From assembly GCA_019313505.1 (NCBI GenBank), contig JAFDBA010000054.1, positions 1 through 19,370 on the forward strand: a DNA stretch of 19,370 nucleotides, written 5' to 3'. How positions within the stretch are numbered: position 1 is the stretch's first letter; each line of letters begins with the position of its first letter. Below the pieces are notes generated by a model that did no database searches, was not told where the DNA came from, and was given only the letters and a program-made list of their open reading frames with translations. Source of the DNA: Deltaproteobacteria bacterium (GTDB taxonomy: Bacteria; Desulfobacterota; Desulfobacteria; Desulfobacterales; UBA11574). Shown here in pieces: positions 1 to 7,533 of the stretch. Made by a program: the position numbers and the translations under genes.

Positions 1-100
1 TTTCCGCCCTCGACGTACAGAAAGTACGCCTCGGGCGAAAATCCTTGTGCGGCCTTGCTCATCGAAAAAATCGCTCATTTATAAATTGGAAACTACTTAG
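1..100. repeat. REP-like palindromic element, cut by the window edge
   Basis: Bases 1-40 form an imperfect hairpin: arms with GCCC and CGTAC on the left match GTACG and GGGC on the right around an AGAAA centre, with A-rich and T-rich ends. It is followed by further repeat-like sequence up to an ACTTAG motif near 95-100. The palindrome at 1418-1545 has the same architecture (a symmetric GAGG/CCTC-containing core, AAAAAATC blocks, ACTTAG near its right end). The window probably begins near the centre of this copy, so the left arm is missing. Such elements are usually non-coding and may form transcript-stabilising or terminating hairpins. Confidence 0.6.
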
Positions 101-115
101 TGCTCGAATGTATTT

Positions 116-1429
116 ATGGGATGGGCACCAATTACTTTTGGGGCGTTTTGCAAAGGTCTCGCATCCTGTATGGAAGTTGGAGGAATACTGCTGACCGGGG
201 ATAAGCATTTTCAGGTTATGGATCAAATGAAGCCCACTTTAAAGCAATTTTACAATCTTATGGCCCGAACAAGAAGCATTCGGTTTCAAGTTGTTGAAAA
301 CATTGTCACGAACCGTCAAATTTCCCCTGACTGGATAAAGTCCCTGAAAAACTTCCTTGCGTCCCTTGACGGCATCCATTCTGAAAACGAAAAGAAAATC
401 CTCTACTTAGATGATTCCATGGGAAATACTTCAAAAAAGATTGAGGCGGACCTGACTTATGAAATCACGGAACTGGAAAAAGATATTTTTTACCTTGAAA
501 ATGGTGAAGAAGCATTCATTGACTATCTTTCCAGTCTTCATGTCGGATTCCAAAAGCATGTGGACAACGGTTTGAATAAACTCACCGGCCTGAGATTCAA
601 TTGTTTTATTACTGACCGGGACGGAACAATAAACAATTACTGCGGCAGATATCGGTCTTCGGTTCAGTCAATTTACAATGCCGTTTTTCTTACCAGATTC
701 GCAAAAAAAAGAGCGAAAAATCCTATTATAATAACCTCCGCCCCTCTGAAAGATCCGGGTATCGTTGATGTTAGTGTTAATCCTGAAAAGACTATTATTT
801 ATGCAGCTTCAAAAGGCAGAGAATTTATCGATCTTTCCGGAAACCGGAGAACCTATCCCATAGACGATAAAAAGCAGGAGCTTATCGACAGGCTTAACCA
901 AAAGCTCAGCGTTCTTCTGCAAGAACCGTCCTTTGAGCAGTTCTCCATGATAGGTTCCGGGCTGCAGTTGAAGTTTGGCCAGACAACAATAGCCCGCCAG
1001 GATATCAGCAAGTCTGTTTCTGAAGATGAATCAGAGGCATTGCTTAAAAGGATTAGAAGTCTTGTGTCTGATATTGATCCGGAAAACAAAAATTTCAGAA
1101 TTGAGGATACCGGCCTTGATATTGAAATAATTCTTACAATCGAAGACTCTGAATCCGGGCCCAAGGATTTTGACAAAGGGGACTCGGTAAAATTTCTCGA
1201 TTCAGAATTAGGACTTAACATGTCAGAAGGGCCACATCTTATCTGCGGGGATACATCATCAGACATACCGATGATAGAAGCATCTATAAATCAAACTGAC
1301 GACACATGGTCCATTTTTGTTACAAAGGATAAAGAACTTGCCGGCAGGGTCACGGCGGTATGCCCGAACTCCGTTATCGTCCCGGAACCTGATATGCTGG
1401 TTACAATTTTAAATTTGATGGCTTCGTAA
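116..1429 (+). CDS. HAD-superfamily phosphatase, trehalose-6-phosphate phosphatase-like
   Basis: 437 aa. HAD motif I is seen as ITDRDGTINNY (Asp167 nucleophile, Asp169), motif II as IIITSAP (Ser/Thr near 207-208), a DKGD motif near Lys354, and motif IV as GDTSSD (Asp379, Asp383). This order, with a large cap between motifs II and III, fits the OtsB/Cof branch, which dephosphorylates sugar phosphates such as trehalose-6-P. About 160 residues precede the HAD domain and I do not recognise them. The start is doubtful: an in-frame TAG lies at 98-100, no ribosome binding site precedes ATG 116, and a REP-like element ends just upstream, so the gene may be 5'-truncated or frameshifted. Its last codons (MAS-stop) lie inside the repeat starting at 1418. 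The next gene encodes a beta-phosphoglucomutase/GH65 fusion, which supports a role in trehalose or related disaccharide metabolism. Substrate is inferred. Confidence 0.72.
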   Translation: MGWAPITFGAFCKGLASCMEVGGILLTGDKHFQVMDQMKPTLKQFYNLMARTRSIRFQVVENIVTNRQISPDWIKSLKNFLASLDGIHSENEKKILYLDDSMGNTSKKIEADLTYEITELEKDIFYLENGEEAFIDYLSSLHVGFQKHVDNGLNKLTGLRFNCFITDRDGTINNYCGRYRSSVQSIYNAVFLTRFAKKRAKNPIIITSAPLKDPGIVDVSVNPEKTIIYAASKGREFIDLSGNRRTYPIDDKKQELIDRLNQKLSVLLQEPSFEQFSMIGSGLQLKFGQTTIARQDISKSVSEDESEALLKRIRSLVSDIDPENKNFRIEDTGLDIEIILTIEDSESGPKDFDKGDSVKFLDSELGLNMSEGPHLICGDTSSDIPMIEASINQTDDTWSIFVTKDKELAGRVTAVCPNSVIVPEPDMLVTILNLMAS

Positions 1430-1545
1430 AAAGTTCCATCTACTGCGTTGTAGTATTTTTTCAGACACTCGGCATACTACATATGTATGGCCTCGTTCCT
1501 GAAAAAATCCTACGCCTTGTATATGAACCTTTTTACTTAGCCATC
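1418..1545. repeat. REP-like 128-bp imperfect palindrome
   Basis: The left arm starting GATGGCTTCGTAAAAAG is the inverted copy of the right arm ending CTTTTTACTTAGCCATC, and the symmetry continues through the TTTTTTCAG/CTGAAAAAA and CTCGGCATAC/GTATGGCCTCG blocks to a CATATG centre at 1480-1485. The transcript could fold into one long hairpin. The left arm overlaps the end of the phosphatase gene and provides its stop codon (TAA 1427-1429). It separates that gene from the GH65 fusion and may uncouple their expression. It appears related to the element at position 1. Confidence 0.85.
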
Positions 1546-1611
1546 TATAGTTGAATTCATGACTTTTTACGAGACCGTCAATCTTTCAAACGTTGGACAA
1601 AGGAGCAAGAC

Positions 1612-4600
1612 ATGGCATCAACACAGTTTAAGGGTATAATTTTTGACCTGGACGGAGTTATTACGGGCACGGCACGTGTGCACGGTCTTGCATGGGAAAG
1701 CATGTTCAATGTTTTTCTTAAGAAGACCGCAAAGAGCGAAAACAGGCCTTTTGTGCCCTTTGATCCTGATGTCGATTACCTGCAATATGTTGACGGCAAA
1801 CCCAGAATGGAAGGCGTAAAAAGCTTCCTTGAATCCAGAAATATAAAATTGCCCTTTGGTGACCATGACGACCCGCCTGATAAAAAAACCATCTGCGGAC
1901 TGGGAAACAGGAAAAACCTGGATTTCCAGAAGGTGCTTCGCCGGGAAGGACCTGATGTTTTTGAGACTTCCATAAAATTCATTAAAAGTCTTGAGAAAAA
2001 AGGGATTAAAATTGGCGTGGCCTCTTCCAGCAAAAACTGTGCCTTGATCCTTAAGCTTGCAAAAATTGAAAACCTGTTTGAAACAAATGTTGACGGAATT
2101 GTATCGTACAAACTCAAACTCAAAGGAAAGCCTGATCCGGATATTTTTGTGACAGCTGCTGAAAATATCGGCCTTCTCCCAGGAGAATGCGTAGTTGTCG
2201 AGGACGCCATTTCCGGGGTTCAAGCCGGACGAAACGGCAATTTCGGCCTGACCCTCGGCATAGCAAGAGGCGTTGACGGTGAAATGCTCAGGCAAAACGG
2301 CGCAGACATTGTTGTGGGTGATCTGGGCGAAATTACATACCGGGACATAGTGGACTGGTTCGATAAAGGTATTGAGTATGATGGTTGGAACCTGACATAC
2401 AACAGCTTTGACCCGAAAGATGAAAAGTTGAGGGAAACACTTTGCACCGTAGGAAACGGATACTTGGGAACAAGGGGATGTTTCGAGGGGGAACGGGCAT
2501 CAGATATTCATTACCCGGGCACTTATATTGCCGGAATGTACAATAAAATTGCCACAAAAATACAGGGCAAGAACATTTACAACAACGATTTTGTCAACTG
2601 TCCGAACTGGCTTCTTATTGAAATGAAAATCGGCTCCGGGCCGTTTATAAGTCCTGCACGTATGGAGCTTTTAAGTTATACCCAGAACCTGAACATGCTC
2701 GATGGTGTGATGGAAAGATCACTGGTGTGCAAGGATAACCTTGGAAGGATTACAAGGATACGCAGCAGCAGGATAGCAAGTATGGCAACCCCGCACATCT
2801 GCGCAATAAAATATGAATTTATCCCTGTCAATTACTCTGAATCAATAACAATTCGGTCATCCCTTGACGGAACCGTAATAAATGACGGTGTTGCCCGTTA
2901 CCGCGATTTGAAATCAAAACACCTTGCCGGAGTTGACCATGGAAAGACCGGAAAAGGAATATTTCTCCACGTCCGGACAAATCGCTCGAAGTACCAGATT
3001 GTCATGAGCGCCGGGACACAGGTTTATGAAAACGGAAAACCACTTGGTCTTACAAAGAAAATATTCCGAAAAAAGTCGATTCCGAAAATCGGCGAAGAGA
3101 TAACTGTGGCTGCCAAGGAGAACTCAACATACACGGTTGAAAAAATCGTAAGCATCTACACTTCCCTTGACCCGGGGGTTGCAAATCCCAGAAAAGCGTC
3201 GGCTGCTGCGCTGAAAAAGGTCAAAAACTTTAGTGATGTTTTCAAACCACATAAAAAAGCATGGAAGGCTATCTGGAATAACGCCGACATCAAGATCAGC
3301 GGCGACAGGTTTGTTCAAATGACAGCACGACTGCACATCTATCACCTTCTTGTATCCGGATCACCCAATAATGTTAACATCGACGCCGGTTTCACAGCCC
3401 GGGGGCTTCACGGTGAGGCATACCGGGGACATATATTCTGGGATGAGCTCTTTATCCTGCCCTTTTTTAATCTACATTTTCCGGAAATCACCCGCGCCAT
3501 ACTGAAATACAGACATAAGCGTCTTGGCGCTGCTAAAAAATATGCCAAACAGAACGGATACAACGGTGGAATGTATCCGTGGCAAACCGCTGATGACGGA
3601 AGGGAGGAAACCCAGGAGGTTCATTACAACCCGGCAAATCACACATGGGGGCCGGACTTAAGTCGCAGGCAAAGACATGTATCAATTGCGGTTTTCTACA
3701 ACATCTGGAAATATGTTGCTGATACCGGCGACAGAAAATTCCTGATAGATTTTGGTGCCGAGGTTATGCTTGAAATCGCCAGGTTTTGGTCAAGCATCGC
3801 ATGCTTTGATGCTGATACAGGAAAATATCACATTGATGGGGTAATGGGGCCGGACGAATTTCACGAAAAACTTCCCGGTTCGAAATCACAAGGGCTGAAG
3901 GATAACGCCTATACAAATGTAATGGTGGCATGGCTTCTTAAAAAGGCTCTAAAACTTGTTGAGAGCCTCGGACCCAAAGCGTTGGCCGGTCTTAGTCAAA
4001 AGATCGGATTCAATACCGACGAGATCAACAGGTGGAAAGATATTGCCGGCAATTTGAATGTAATAATTACAAAACAAGGAATCATCAGCCAGTTTGACGG
4101 ATACATGGACCTTATGGAACTTAACTGGAATCACTATCGTGAAAAGTATGGCAATATCCACCGCCTGGACCGCATTATAAAAGCCGAAGGAGATTCCCCG
4201 GACAAATACAAGCTTGCAAAGCAGGCTGATGTTCTCATGATGTTCTATGTGCTGGGTCCTGAGGCAGTGAAAACAATCCTTAACAGCCTGGGATACAAGA
4301 TGGATGATGCAATCAAACTTCTGAAGAAAAACTATGAATATTACGAAGCGAGAACCACTCATGGATCCACCCTAAGCAAGGTCGTCCATGCAGTCATCTC
4401 AGGATATATATATGCAGGCAATACGGCATGGGACTGGTTCCTGGAAGCCATGGAAAGCGATGTCTTTGACACACAGGGCGGCACGACTTTAGAAGGGATA
4501 CACTGCGGAGTAATGGCGAGCGCACTTGATGTTATTTACAGGTACTTTGCCGGAATCGATCTTTCCGATGAGGTTCTTGAGGTAAACCCGCATCTGCCGA

Positions 4601-4779
4601 AACACTGGAGCAGCCTTGCCTTCAGAATCCGCCACCGAAAAATATGGTACAATTTTCAATTTAGCCCAAAGACCATAAAAATTAAAATTGAGGGGAAAGG
4701 TGAAAACAAGGTTCCTATAACAATACTTGGCAAAAACATTACGGTGATGCCCGGTAAAAGCAGAACTATTGGTGTTTAA
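1612..4779 (+). CDS. Beta-phosphoglucomutase / GH65 disaccharide phosphorylase fusion
   Basis: 1055 aa; ATG preceded by AAAGGAG at 7-nt spacing. Residues 1-255 are a HAD beta-phosphoglucomutase domain with FDLDGVI (Asp12, Asp14), ASSS near 140 and VVEDAISGVQAG. Residues from about 262 are glycoside hydrolase family 65: TVGNGYLGTRG at the start, the FWDELF segment (Trp610) in the (alpha/alpha)6 barrel, the general acid in GPDEFHE (Glu749), and GGTTLEGIH in the phosphate-binding region. GH65 phosphorylases split trehalose, kojibiose, nigerose or maltose with phosphate to glucose and beta-glucose-1-P. The fused mutase would convert that to glucose-6-P, so both steps sit on one cytoplasmic protein. 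M. tuberculosis OtsB1 (Rv2006) fuses a mutase-like HAD, a trehalose-P phosphatase and GH65; here the phosphatase is the separate upstream gene. Disaccharide specificity cannot be read from sequence. Confidence 0.9.
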   Translation: MASTQFKGIIFDLDGVITGTARVHGLAWESMFNVFLKKTAKSENRPFVPFDPDVDYLQYVDGKPRMEGVKSFLESRNIKLPFGDHDDPPDKKTICGLGNRKNLDFQKVLRREGPDVFETSIKFIKSLEKKGIKIGVASSSKNCALILKLAKIENLFETNVDGIVSYKLKLKGKPDPDIFVTAAENIGLLPGECVVVEDAISGVQAGRNGNFGLTLGIARGVDGEMLRQNGADIVVGDLGEITYRDIVDWFDKGIEYDGWNLTYNSFDPKDEKLRETLCTVGNGYLGTRGCFEGERASDIHYPGTYIAGMYNKIATKIQGKNIYNNDFVNCPNWLLIEMKIGSGPFISPARMELLSYTQNLNMLDGVMERSLVCKDNLGRITRIRSSRIASMATPHICAIKYEFIPVNYSESITIRSSLDGTVINDGVARYRDLKSKHLAGVDHGKTGKGIFLHVRTNRSKYQIVMSAGTQVYENGKPLGLTKKIFRKKSIPKIGEEITVAAKENSTYTVEKIVSIYTSLDPGVANPRKASAAALKKVKNFSDVFKPHKKAWKAIWNNADIKISGDRFVQMTARLHIYHLLVSGSPNNVNIDAGFTARGLHGEAYRGHIFWDELFILPFFNLHFPEITRAILKYRHKRLGAAKKYAKQNGYNGGMYPWQTADDGREETQEVHYNPANHTWGPDLSRRQRHVSIAVFYNIWKYVADTGDRKFLIDFGAEVMLEIARFWSSIACFDADTGKYHIDGVMGPDEFHEKLPGSKSQGLKDNAYTNVMVAWLLKKALKLVESLGPKALAGLSQKIGFNTDEINRWKDIAGNLNVIITKQGIISQFDGYMDLMELNWNHYREKYGNIHRLDRIIKAEGDSPDKYKLAKQADVLMMFYVLGPEAVKTILNSLGYKMDDAIKLLKKNYEYYEARTTHGSTLSKVVHAVISGYIYAGNTAWDWFLEAMESDVFDTQGGTTLEGIHCGVMASALDVIYRYFAGIDLSDEVLEVNPHLPKHWSSLAFRIRHRKIWYNFQFSPKTIKIKIEGKGENKVPITILGKNITVMPGKSRTIGV

Positions 4780-4817
4780 GAAGTTATACTTCCGAAAGCT
4801 CAAAATGGAAATCAACC

Positions 4818-5480
4818 ATGACCGACAATTTACATATTTACAGCCAAATTTTTCAACACCATATAAAAAGCCGTAGGGTTCAAAAAAAAGAACAGTACGC
4901 CCATCATGTTGATATGGTAATGTCTGTATCCGGCGCTGCCGGTATCGGTAAAACAACCTTCTGCAAAGAATTTTTAACATACCTTAATGATAATGAAGTC
5001 AGCGCCGTTCATGTGCCTCTGGACGGTTTCATGCTGGACCGGGAAATAAGAAAAAAAAGGAATATTAGCGGTAATGATCCGCGGTCATCAGACATCCCGG
5101 TCCTTGTTGAGAAGATGAAATCTCTTATTTACGAAGGTCGTGAAATCGACCTTCCGGTGTATAACCACATGACCGGCAAACACGACGATCCTGTTCCTGT
5201 CAGGCCATGCAATGTTATTCTTCTCGACGGAATAATGTCACTTCACTACGAAATCAGGGAACGGTTTCCGAATCTGAAAGTATTTCTTTTCAGCGACGAT
5301 CTTGTCATCCGTGGATTCAGGCTTAAGGTGGACATGGAAGAACGGGGATATTCTGTTTTTGAGGCACTTGCCCATTCAGATGAAGAATTTGACTCTTACA
5401 ACCGGTGGATTCACCATCAAATCACATTTGCGGATTTGGCCATATCGGTTGGAAAACATAGAAACTTGTCTATAATATAA
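4818..5480 (+). CDS. Uridine kinase / phosphoribulokinase-family P-loop kinase
   Basis: 220 aa. Walker A is GAAGIGKTT (residues about 39-47), followed by the VPLDGFMLD substrate-side segment, a PVYNHMTGKHDDP motif resembling the PVYD region of uridine kinases, and a hydrophobic strand ending LLDGIMSL (Walker B-like). This places it in the Udk/PRK/pantothenate-kinase superfamily, which phosphorylates nucleosides, sugars or pantothenate with ATP. It starts 38 nt after the GH65 fusion, with only a weak GGAAA upstream, and is likely co-transcribed. In this context a sugar kinase that recaptures glucose released by phosphorolysis is possible, but that is inference. The C-terminus runs straight into a transposase remnant (TATAATATAA at 5471-5480), so the last residues could be non-native. 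Confidence 0.7.
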   Translation: MTDNLHIYSQIFQHHIKSRRVQKKEQYAHHVDMVMSVSGAAGIGKTTFCKEFLTYLNDNEVSAVHVPLDGFMLDREIRKKRNISGNDPRSSDIPVLVEKMKSLIYEGREIDLPVYNHMTGKHDDPVPVRPCNVILLDGIMSLHYEIRERFPNLKVFLFSDDLVIRGFRLKVDMEERGYSVFEALAHSDEEFDSYNRWIHHQITFADLAISVGKHRNLSII

Positions 5481-5670
5481 AGGAAGGTCTAAACATCCCG
5501 CACTTAACCGCTTTGGGCCAGAGACTTGTTATGCTATGGGGCTTGTTCGGGAGTTGGGAATAAGTTGCACAGATTTAGCGAAACAATTAGGAATAAGTCG
5601 GCCAGGAGTAGGATATGCTGTAAATAGAGAAGAAAAGATCGCTAAAGAACGTAAATGTCAGTTGTTATAG
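5476..5670 (+). pseudogene. C-terminal remnant of a REP-associated transposase-like protein
   Basis: A 64-codon open stretch without a start codon runs from just after an in-frame TAA (5473-5475) to TAG 5668-5670. It reads like the helix-turn-helix tail seen on REP-associated (Y1/IS200-like) transposases of Desulfobacterota: YAMGLVRELGISCTDLAKQL, then GISRPGVGYAVNREEK. The catalytic HUH/Tyr part is absent. It overlaps the last residues of the preceding kinase in another frame. With two REP-like palindromes in the first 1.6 kb, it suggests past REP/RAYT activity here. Family assignment is from pattern memory. Confidence 0.5.
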
Positions 5671-5678
5671 CAAGCTAT

Positions 5679-5885
5679 TTATTTATAGATTTCCCGCATA
5701 TCCGACGGATCCAGGCAAATGGGACATACGTTGCTGCATTCGCGGCATGTGAAGCAGGATGATATGGATGTGGCATTTACGCCATATCCCCGAACCATCT
5801 GTCGGAAAGCGGTGGTTTGCGGGGTGTCTGCAGGTAGCTTGATGAGTTGATGGGTTTTGCCTGAGCGAAATATGTCCGGGTCCAT
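5679..5885 (-). pseudogene. Truncated 4Fe-4S protein fragment, HdrC/DsrK-like
   Basis: 68 aa on the minus strand containing CFTCRECSNVCP, a complete CxxCxxCxxxCP 4Fe-4S motif at residues about 44-55, preceded by RQMVRGYGVNA. The reading frame stops 13 residues after the motif, whereas HdrC/DsrK-like or quinol-linked Fe-S proteins carry a second cluster and much more sequence. I take it as the N-terminal piece of a broken gene rather than a working ferredoxin, although a tiny one-cluster protein is possible. No clear ribosome binding site precedes the ATG. It lies between the transposase remnant and the divergent repressor promoter, fitting a recombination scar. Confidence 0.45.
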
Positions 5886-5928
5886 TGGTCCCAGTGTTCA
5901 TCGACAATATAATTTTTAAAAAAAAGTG

Positions 5929-5974
5929 TTGCATTATATAAATTAATGTGTTTATAAGTTTAAACATATTAATT
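5929..5974 (+). promoter_or_regulatory. Repressor promoter with overlapping inverted-repeat operator
   Basis: AATTAATGTGTTTA (5941-5954) and TAAACATATTAATT (5961-5974) are inverted repeats matching at 13 of 14 positions around a 6-nt centre. A possible -35 TTGCAT (5929-5934) and -10 TATAAG (5953-5958, 18-nt spacing) place the -10 inside the operator, so a bound dimer would block RNA polymerase. The site lies 19 bp before the start codon of the S24-type repressor, which is the usual arrangement for autoregulation. The -35 match is poor. Confidence 0.6.
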
Positions 5975-5992
5975 TATATCCAAGGAAAAAAT

Positions 5993-6646
5993 ATGTCTGA
6001 TACAAGATTTGAATCTTTTCTAAAAAGGGTTTTTGAAGCAACCGGGATAACATCGCAAACCGAATTGGCTTCGGTTTTGAAGATCAATCGATCGGCAATT
6101 ACACAGGCCCGGAAAAAGAATTCCATTCCGGATAAATGGATATTGCAGTTATATAAAACCTTTGGTTTAAATCCTGACTGGGTTGAAACCGGGTCTGGCC
6201 CAACATTTATCAAAAAATCTGTTTCCAATGATTCCATATTTAAAAATATACCCAAAGTAAACGCCAGGCTGAGCGCGGGGAGCGGTTCTTTTGAAGTCGG
6301 CTCAGAGGTTGAAGGTTACTATGCATTCCGAAAGGACTGGCTGACAACCAAGGGCAACCGGAACAAGATGGTACTAATGGACATTTTTGGCAATAGCATG
6401 GAACCTGAAATGAAAGACGGAGATACGATTCTGATAGACGAATCTCAGAAAGATATTTTAGCCGGCGCCATCTATGCTGTTGGCATCGATGATACCATAA
6501 TGGTCAAAAGGGTGGAAAAACATCCCAATAAGCTTGTTTTGCTCAGTGACAACAAGGATTATTCTCCGATTTACCTGCAAGGCAATGAAATAAATAGTGT
6601 CCGTATTATTGGGAAGGTCATTTGGATTAGCAGGGAACTAAGGTAA
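5993..6646 (+). CDS. Phage CI/LexA-like repressor with S24 peptidase domain
   Basis: 217 aa from ATG 5993, chosen because AAGGAAAAA lies about 8 nt upstream; an upstream in-frame ATG at 5948 falls inside the operator and was not used. Residues 1-70 form a CI-type helix-turn-helix (TELASVLKINRSAITQAR), of the class that ends with a GLNPDWVETGSGP segment. Residues about 90-217 are an S24/LexA-like domain with the Ser nucleophile in GNSMEP (Ser135) and the general-base Lys in VKR (Lys172). ARLSAGSGSF near 91-100 contains a candidate Ala-Gly self-cleavage site. Such repressors bind as dimers and are inactivated by RecA-stimulated autocleavage after DNA damage. No phage structural or integrase genes lie nearby, so it is either an orphan repressor or a regulator of the small genes downstream. 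Confidence 0.85.
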   Translation: MSDTRFESFLKRVFEATGITSQTELASVLKINRSAITQARKKNSIPDKWILQLYKTFGLNPDWVETGSGPTFIKKSVSNDSIFKNIPKVNARLSAGSGSFEVGSEVEGYYAFRKDWLTTKGNRNKMVLMDIFGNSMEPEMKDGDTILIDESQKDILAGAIYAVGIDDTIMVKRVEKHPNKLVLLSDNKDYSPIYLQGNEINSVRIIGKVIWISRELR

Positions 6647-6688
6647 ATTTTTTTGCCTGTTGAGTTCATATAAATAAACACAAGGACA

Positions 6689-6716
6689 TTTAATTAAACA
6701 TAAAAGGTTATATAAT
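6689..6716 (+). promoter_or_regulatory. Candidate promoter with repressor half-site before the small-peptide genes
   Basis: TATAAT at 6711-6716 is a consensus -10. TAAACATA at 6695-6702 repeats exactly the core of the right operator arm at 5961-5968 and sits where a bound repressor would hinder polymerase. Immediately left is TTTAATTAAA, a short palindrome. No good -35 is visible. The next start codon with a strong ribosome binding site is at 6787. Confidence 0.35.
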
Positions 6717-6786
6717 GCAACGGATGTTTTTTCGTCAGGTCTGGTTTTTAAATGATAATTAACAAATTTTCGGGAGGACAAACAAA

Positions 6787-6957
6787 ATGACAAGATATGC
6801 ATTTTACGCTCATTATCAGGACTGTTACGAGTACCATGGAAATACAACTATTGAAAGAACAAGGAAGGAGGCAGGCAGGACCATCAAAAGGGACTGGATA
6901 TTATTTGATACAGTTGAAGAAGCTCTGGAATTTTTCAATAGCAACTGCGGAACTTAG
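6787..6957 (+). CDS. Small conserved-looking protein, 56 aa, unknown function
   Basis: ATG 6787 follows CGGGAGGACAAACAAA, a strong ribosome binding site at proper spacing, and the frame is open to TAG 6955-6957. The protein is soluble: an aromatic, His/Cys-containing start (MTRYAFYAHYQDCYEYHGN), a basic middle (ERTRKEAGRTIKRDW) and an acidic amphipathic end (DTVEEALEFFNSNCG). The balanced composition and ribosome binding site argue for a real gene although it is short. I do not recognise a named family. It is followed after 10 nt by a tiny hydrophobic protein, so the two probably form one transcript downstream of the S24 repressor. Confidence 0.7.
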   Translation: MTRYAFYAHYQDCYEYHGNTTIERTRKEAGRTIKRDWILFDTVEEALEFFNSNCGT

Positions 6958-6967
6958 GGTGGGAAAT

Positions 6968-7063
6968 ATGTTCAATACAATTGTTAACTTGATATTAGAT
7001 TTCATTTTCATGATACTGGTTTTAATCATGTCAGTTTTGGGTACGGTGGTTTTTGGGTTATAG
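6968..7063 (+). CDS. Tiny single-pass membrane peptide, 31 aa
   Basis: ATG 6968 follows GGGTGGGAAAT and the frame ends at TAG 7061-7063. Nearly the whole peptide is hydrophobic (LILDFIFMILVLIMSVLG within it), with one Asp and no basic residues, so it would span the inner membrane once. The size and composition resemble small membrane regulators and type I toxins of the TisB/Ldr kind, but no homology is claimed. It lies 10 nt after the 56-aa gene, and a terminator-like hairpin follows within 40 nt. Confidence 0.55.
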   Translation: MFNTIVNLILDFIFMILVLIMSVLGTVVFGL

Positions 7064-7102
7064 TCGCTTGGGGTCGCCACGGTAACCAATTATGATAACA
7101 GC

Positions 7103-7150
7103 AAAAGAGGTTTAAAATAGGACCTAAGATCGTCTTAAACCACTCTTTTT
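7103..7150 (+). terminator. Rho-independent-like terminator after the small-peptide genes
   Basis: AAAGAGGTTTAA and TTAAACCACTCTTT can pair (two-nt bulge) around an 18-20-nt loop and the right arm ends in a TCTTTTT run. It lies 40 nt after the 31-aa gene. The stem is AT-rich, so strength is uncertain. Confidence 0.5.
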
Positions 7151-7189
7151 GGGCCCAAAAGAAACCTGTTAAGCCAAATAGTTTCCATC

Positions 7190-7425
7190 CACAAATTGCC
7201 CTTTTCCGCAATCTCTGCGCCTGCCCTGTGAAATGCAGAGCTTATTTCTCTGGGGTCAATCTGCTGAAGCTTCTCCCAATTGCCTGGAGGGAAGTATCCG
7301 TCCGGATCGATATTAAAGCACTTGCGGAAAAGGTGTCTGAAAGGTATAATACTTTTATTGATGAACTTCGGTCAGTGGGTCGAAGAAGGGTAATAGTGAA
7401 AGCCAGGGGCAAGAATTGGTATTGA
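7190..7425 (+). other. Unrecognised open stretch, possible gene remnant
   Basis: The stretch 7064-7533 holds no convincing gene. A 65-codon frame (7228-7425) ends in a basic segment (LAEKVSERYNTFIDELRSVG, then RRRVIVKARGKNWY) that looks protein-like, but its ATG lacks a ribosome binding site and the frame is already open upstream. The bases around 7195-7260 resemble, from memory, a recurring intergenic sequence of Desulfobacterales. It may be the 3' end of a decayed gene. GGAATTAATTCC at 7468-7479 is a perfect 12-bp palindrome ahead of the next gene, of unknown meaning. Confidence 0.25.
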
Positions 7426-7533
7426 AAAGTTTTGTGGATATGATTCAAAGCGGCTGAGAGATCATATGGAATTAATTCCTTTATAACAAACACATAAAAA
7501 TTAATTAAAATATTATAAATTTAGGGGGTTTTA

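Noticed and set aside
1618..2295. 225-codon minus-strand frame opposite the mutase domain
   Set aside because: Antisense shadow of the GH65 fusion gene, without supporting signals.
5948..5992. Upstream in-frame ATG for the S24 repressor
   Set aside because: It lies in the operator/promoter and has no ribosome binding site; ATG 5993 has AAGGAAAAA at good spacing and a typical N-terminus.
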